Shown here: positions 15,238 through 18,162 of the stretch, in pieces
Layout of the letters: each line of letters opens with the position of its first letter
Position numbering within the stretch: the first letter of the stretch is position 1
From: Pseudorhodobacter antarcticus
GTDB lineage: Bacteria; Pseudomonadota; Alphaproteobacteria; Rhodobacterales; Rhodobacteraceae
Reading direction: 5' to 3'
NCBI GenBank assembly: GCA_945860375.1
Contig: CAMAQR010000065.1
Location: forward strand, 1-18,162
DNA: 18,162 bases
Made by a program: the position numbers and the translations under genes
The notes under the pieces: model-generated
Database searches by the model: none
What the model was told of the DNA's origin: nothing
What the model saw: only the letters and a program-made list of their open reading frames with translations

Positions 15238-15961
15238 AATCTCAGGGCTTGAAGTCAAATTTGGATCGACGAGCGTTCTGAGCGGCATCGATATTTCGGT
15301 CGAACGCGGCGAACTCGTGGGACTGGTAGGTCCTTCCGGCTCCGGAAAATCAACGCTGCTGCGTGCCCTTGTTGGCCTCGTGCCGCCGGCCGCCGGCCGG
15401 GTGGTACTGGAAGGCAAAGACATAGATTATGTCAGCAAGGCCTCGCTCCGCAGTATGCGTGACCACGCCGCGATCGTATTCCAGCAGTATAACCTTTTCC
15501 AAAACATGTCCGTCTTGGACAATATCACCGTTACACCCATCAAAGTGCGTGGCCGTCCGCGGACCGAAGCAGAGGCGGAGGCGCGAGAGCTCCTGTCACG
15601 CGTGGGCCTTGCCGGCAAAGAACGCGCCTATCCCGACCAATTGTCCGGGGGGCAGCAACAGCGCGTGGCCATCGCACGCGCTTTGGCGCTTAAGCCAGCG
15701 CTGATGCTTTTGGATGAAGTGACGGCGGCCCTAGATCCCGAATTGGTGCGCGATGTGCTTGATGTGATCAAAGACCTTGCTGGAGGGGGCATCACAATGC
15801 TTCTTGTGAGCCACGAGATGGGCTTCATTCGAGAAGCCGCGCACCGCGTCGTGATGATGGACGCCGGCCGCGTGGTGGAGGTGGGACCACCTGGGCAGAT
15901 TTTTGACGCCCCGATTGAAGATCGGACACGTGCCTTCATGTCCAAGATCATACGCCACTGA
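15224..15961 (+). CDS. Polar amino-acid-type ABC importer ATP-binding protein (ATPase 2)
   Basis: This 245-residue GlnQ/HisP-type ATPase has Walker A GPSGSGKST at 36-44, signature LSGGQQQR at 140-147, Walker B ending D164-E165 and H-loop H197. Unlike ATPase 1 it keeps the normal IARALAL helix after the signature. Its start, after AAAGGAGAAA, lies inside the end of the EthD2 gene. It powers the SBP2/two-permease importer. Confidence 0.95.
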   Translation: MAHLEISGLEVKFGSTSVLSGIDISVERGELVGLVGPSGSGKSTLLRALVGLVPPAAGRVVLEGKDIDYVSKASLRSMRDHAAIVFQQYNLFQNMSVLDNITVTPIKVRGRPRTEAEAEARELLSRVGLAGKERAYPDQLSGGQQQRVAIARALALKPALMLLDEVTAALDPELVRDVLDVIKDLAGGGITMLLVSHEMGFIREAAHRVVMMDAGRVVEVGPPGQIFDAPIEDRTRAFMSKIIRH

Positions 15962-15973
15962 AAGGATTGACCC

Positions 15974-16723
15974 ATGCGATTTAAAAACAAAGTTGTCCTG
16001 ATCGTTGGAGCAGGTTCGGGTCTAGGAGCCGCAGTAACAACAAGTTTTGCCCGCGAGGGTGCTCGATTGGTTCTAGTTGATCGCAACGAGGACGGGCTTC
16101 GGCGTCAAGTTGGCTCTGCCTCTGAAATCACCGTCATCTGTGCCGATGCCAGCAATCCGGCAACTGCGGATGAGGCGGTGAAGACTGCTGGAGCGGTTGA
16201 CATCCTGGTGCATACGGCAGGGATCGACCCTCTGTCAGCCACGGACATACCAGGCACCAGCCTACAAGATTGGCAGGCTATCTTGTCAGTTAACCTGACC
16301 TCGGCCTTCCTTTTTGCGCGCGCCGTTATACCAGGGATGATAGAAAGGCAGGCCGGTTGCATACTTTTCACCGGTTCCATCGCAGGCCTCAAACCCACTC
16401 CGCGCGAAGCGGCCTATGCTGTGTCTAAAGCTGGCGTCATCCAACTGGCGCGGGCGATTGCGCTAGATCATGCAAGACAGGGTATCCGGGCCAACGCGCT
16501 TTGCCCGGGCTTCCTGGAGTCCGTGATGGCCGACCGCAAGAAAACTATGTCAGACATAGATCTTGCCGAGCGCTCCAGTGTGGCCTCTTCGATCGTTCCG
16601 TTGGGACGCGAAGGTCGCTACGACGAGATGGCAGCAATTGCTTTGAACCTTTGCGACAACACTGTATCAGGCTATATCACGGGTCAATCAATTGTGGCCG
16701 ATGGCGGGATGATGCTGGCATGA
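15974..16723 (+). CDS. SDR-family oxidoreductase (SDR D)
   Basis: This 249-residue SDR has a cofactor motif read as VGAGSGLG (11-18), with Val in place of the usual Thr, and HTAG (80-83) in place of NNAG; the catalytic N107, S135, Y148 and K152 are intact. The C-terminal part (IVADGGMMLA) and the insert around residues 168-200 fit the broad SDR group with 250 residues. It follows ATPase 2 by 12 bp with AAAGGA just before the start, and its stop overlaps the GntR2 start (ATGA). It is the most divergent of the four SDRs and probably works on a different intermediate. Confidence 0.9.
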   Translation: MRFKNKVVLIVGAGSGLGAAVTTSFAREGARLVLVDRNEDGLRRQVGSASEITVICADASNPATADEAVKTAGAVDILVHTAGIDPLSATDIPGTSLQDWQAILSVNLTSAFLFARAVIPGMIERQAGCILFTGSIAGLKPTPREAAYAVSKAGVIQLARAIALDHARQGIRANALCPGFLESVMADRKKTMSDIDLAERSSVASSIVPLGREGRYDEMAAIALNLCDNTVSGYITGQSIVADGGMMLA

Positions 16724-17442
16724 CTTTGGAAACCGCAACAGGAAATGGTCTACCTAGCGATGCTGTTCGAAAGCCGAGAGGCGGGAATGTGGACTTGGTC
16801 TATGCAGCACTGCGCGATGACATCCTTGAGTTGCGCCGTGTACCGGGCGAAGTGCTGGATGAGGCGGAAATCGCTGCAACTTTCGGCCTCTCTCGCTCCC
16901 CTATCCGTGAAGCGATTGTTAGGCTTACAGCTGAAGGAATGGCCCAAGCGCTGAAAAACCGCGGCGCGGTCGTGTCGAGGCTCGATATCGAAATGCTGCC
17001 TGCCTATTTTGATTCACAAACGTTGCTTTTCCGGGCCACTTCGAGACTTGCCGCCCAAAGGGGCGGAAATGAGGCAGCAGACCGGCTGATGCGCATACAA
17101 GCCCAGCATGAAAAAATTGTTGCAGCCCGCGACCCGAGTGGCGTGATCGTGAATAACAGGCTCTTCCATCTGGAAATTGCCCTCATCGGTGGGAACCGCT
17201 ATTATCATGACTGGCTAGCAAATATCATGGATCAAGGTCAAAGGATCATGCGGCTTTATGTCCGCTTGCACGAAGAACTGGTCCCGAACGAACAACTGTC
17301 TTTTCATCACTCTCTAATCGAAGCGATCCGTGCCAAAGATGTTGAGGCCGCTGACCGGGCAGCGATAGGCGATGCGCAGATTGTAAGGAAAGAAATTTCT
17401 CGTCAGATTTCCTTGGACGGATCAGAATCTATGCCCTTTTAG
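16720..17442 (+). CDS. GntR-family transcriptional regulator with FCD ligand domain (GntR2)
   Basis: This 240-residue regulator has a winged helix-turn-helix at about 24-88 with recognition helix FGLSRSPIREAIVRLTAEGM at 55-74. An FCD domain follows, with H150 (LFHL) and H196/H197 (FHHSLIEAI) as likely metal or ligand contacts and Asp near the place of the third histidine. The frame is open back to 16501, but that part overlaps SDR D; the ATG at 16720 in an ATGA overlap gives a normal-length protein. It is paralogous to GntR1 through the FCD domain (TSRLAA, RIMRLY). As the last gene of the cluster 2 operon it probably autoregulates that operon. Confidence 0.9.
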   Translation: MTLETATGNGLPSDAVRKPRGGNVDLVYAALRDDILELRRVPGEVLDEAEIAATFGLSRSPIREAIVRLTAEGMAQALKNRGAVVSRLDIEMLPAYFDSQTLLFRATSRLAAQRGGNEAADRLMRIQAQHEKIVAARDPSGVIVNNRLFHLEIALIGGNRYYHDWLANIMDQGQRIMRLYVRLHEELVPNEQLSFHHSLIEAIRAKDVEAADRAAIGDAQIVRKEISRQISLDGSESMPF

Positions 17443-17557
17443 GTTTCCCCGCTTGGCGTCAAACCCAACTCCCTGCGCTGTGGCTCCGTTCCCTATTTTC
17501 CCCACCCTCTTTTTGCTATCCTAACTTAGCCCCACTCCTTTCCCCCCGAGCCACCCC
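17443..17557. other. Short pyrimidine-rich gap after GntR2
   Basis: This 115 bp stretch is unusually rich in C and T on the plus strand (CTATTTTCCCCACCCTCTTT and similar runs). TATCCT at 17516-17521 could be a weak -10, but no clear -35, ribosome-binding site or terminator hairpin was found. It marks the border between the catabolic cluster and an unrelated gene. Confidence 0.3.
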
Positions 17558-18162
17558 ATGCCCACCACACCCAGCACCCCCTTAAGCCCCGCGATCAGCC
17601 AAGCGCTCACCCGCTGCGGCGTGGTGAATGTCGGCAGCTGGGAGGTGCAGCTTTTGGCGGCTGTCGAGCGCGCGCGGGTGGCGCGGGCGCGTGATGACGC
17701 GGAGGGGATGCGGGGGATTGTTGAGGTGAAGGCGCAGTTGGATTCGTTTTTCAAAGCGTTGGATCGGGGACCGGTTCCGGGGGCCGGTGCGATCTTTAAG
17801 CACTGGGAGGGTCTGGAGGCTGCGGGTCGTCTGTTTGTGGAGCAGGAACTTGCGCGGTTGATCCCGAAGGTTTCGGGCTTTGATGGCCTTGATCTCGCTG
17901 TCGATGCGCCCAAGTTGCGTGACGCCATTGGGGCTGCGCGACGCAAGTTTGGCGGCAAGCCGGGGCGGCGGTCGCCAATGGCGCTGCGAGACTTGGTTAT
18001 GGCCGTGGCTACGATTTATCAGCGCTGCACGGGTAAGAAGGCGGGGATAAGTTCCAGTGGCGCAGCGCCTGGTCTACACTACCGTACCCCCTTCGAAGAG
18101 GTGCTTGAAGCAACACTTGCCGAGGCGGGACATGCCTATGAGGTCGAAGCATTGAGATCCCT
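17558..18162 (+). CDS. Hypothetical protein, N-terminal part (3' end outside window)
   Basis: The frame from ATG 17558 stays open for 201 codons to the window end, so the gene is truncated there. The translation begins MPTTPSTPLSPAISQALTRC and has no signal peptide or membrane helix. It contains a charged helical stretch (VERARVARARDDAEGMRGIV) and a basic Arg/Lys-rich segment (AARRKFGGKPGRRSPMALRD) that might touch nucleic acid. I do not recognise the family. Codon use is strongly G-ending (gcg, gtg, ggg), unlike the upstream genes, and there is no clear ribosome-binding site before the ATG, so the start may lie at a downstream GTG/ATG. It is not obviously part of the catabolic cluster; a mobile-element or phage-type origin is possible but unproven. 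Confidence 0.6.
   Translation, partial: MPTTPSTPLSPAISQALTRCGVVNVGSWEVQLLAAVERARVARARDDAEGMRGIVEVKAQLDSFFKALDRGPVPGAGAIFKHWEGLEAAGRLFVEQELARLIPKVSGFDGLDLAVDAPKLRDAIGAARRKFGGKPGRRSPMALRDLVMAVATIYQRCTGKKAGISSSGAAPGLHYRTPFEEVLEATLAEAGHAYEVEALRS

Noticed and set aside
16501..16719. Upstream extension of GntR2
   Set aside because: It overlaps SDR D out of frame and has no regulator-like sequence; the ATGA overlap at 16720 is the natural start.

Overview
The window looks like chromosome or megaplasmid DNA of an alphaproteobacterium, probably of the Rhodobacterales. This rests on moderately high GC, G/C-ending codons, very tight gene packing with ATGA/TGATG overlaps, and many ABC importers, SDR enzymes and GntR/FCD regulators. 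No rRNA, tRNA, CRISPR array, integrase or insertion sequence was seen, so the taxonomic guess is inference only.

Layout. (1) 1-2407, plus strand: the 3' end of a peptide/nickel-type (Dpp/Opp) ABC importer, with a truncated permease and two ATPases. (2) 2408-2707: a 300 bp gap that may hold the 3' remnant of a decayed gene. (3) 2708-4923, minus strand: gntR1, sdrB and sdrA, tightly coupled. (4) 4924-5103: an AT-rich divergent promoter region. (5) 5104-10001, plus strand: an EthD-domain protein, an FAD-dependent dehydrogenase of the 3-ketosteroid-dehydrogenase/fumarate-reductase superfamily, and a polar amino-acid-type ABC importer (binding protein, one long permease, ATPase). (6) 10002-10146: a gap with a strong inverted repeat. 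(7) 10147-17442, plus strand: a second FAD dehydrogenase, SDR C, a second amino-acid-type importer (binding protein, two permeases, ATPase) with a second EthD gene inside its operon, SDR D, and a second GntR/FCD regulator. (8) 17443-18162: a short gap and the start of an unrecognised gene cut by the window end.

The main result is that 2708-17442 holds two full sets of the same functional module in different gene order. Each set has one GntR/FCD regulator, two SDRs, one KstD-like flavoprotein, one EthD/DABB-type small protein and one PAAT-type importer. The EthD, flavoprotein, GntR and one SDR pair (A and C) are clear paralogues by shared motifs. The simplest reading is a catabolic island for a small, polar, carboxylated (possibly amino-acid-like) cyclic compound. 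It would be imported by the two PAAT systems, oxidised at hydroxyl groups by the SDRs, and desaturated next to the resulting ketone by the flavoproteins. The EthD proteins would help an isomerisation, decarboxylation or related step, and the GntR proteins would sense a substrate or intermediate. The substrate cannot be named from sequence, and I know of no described pathway with exactly this gene set.
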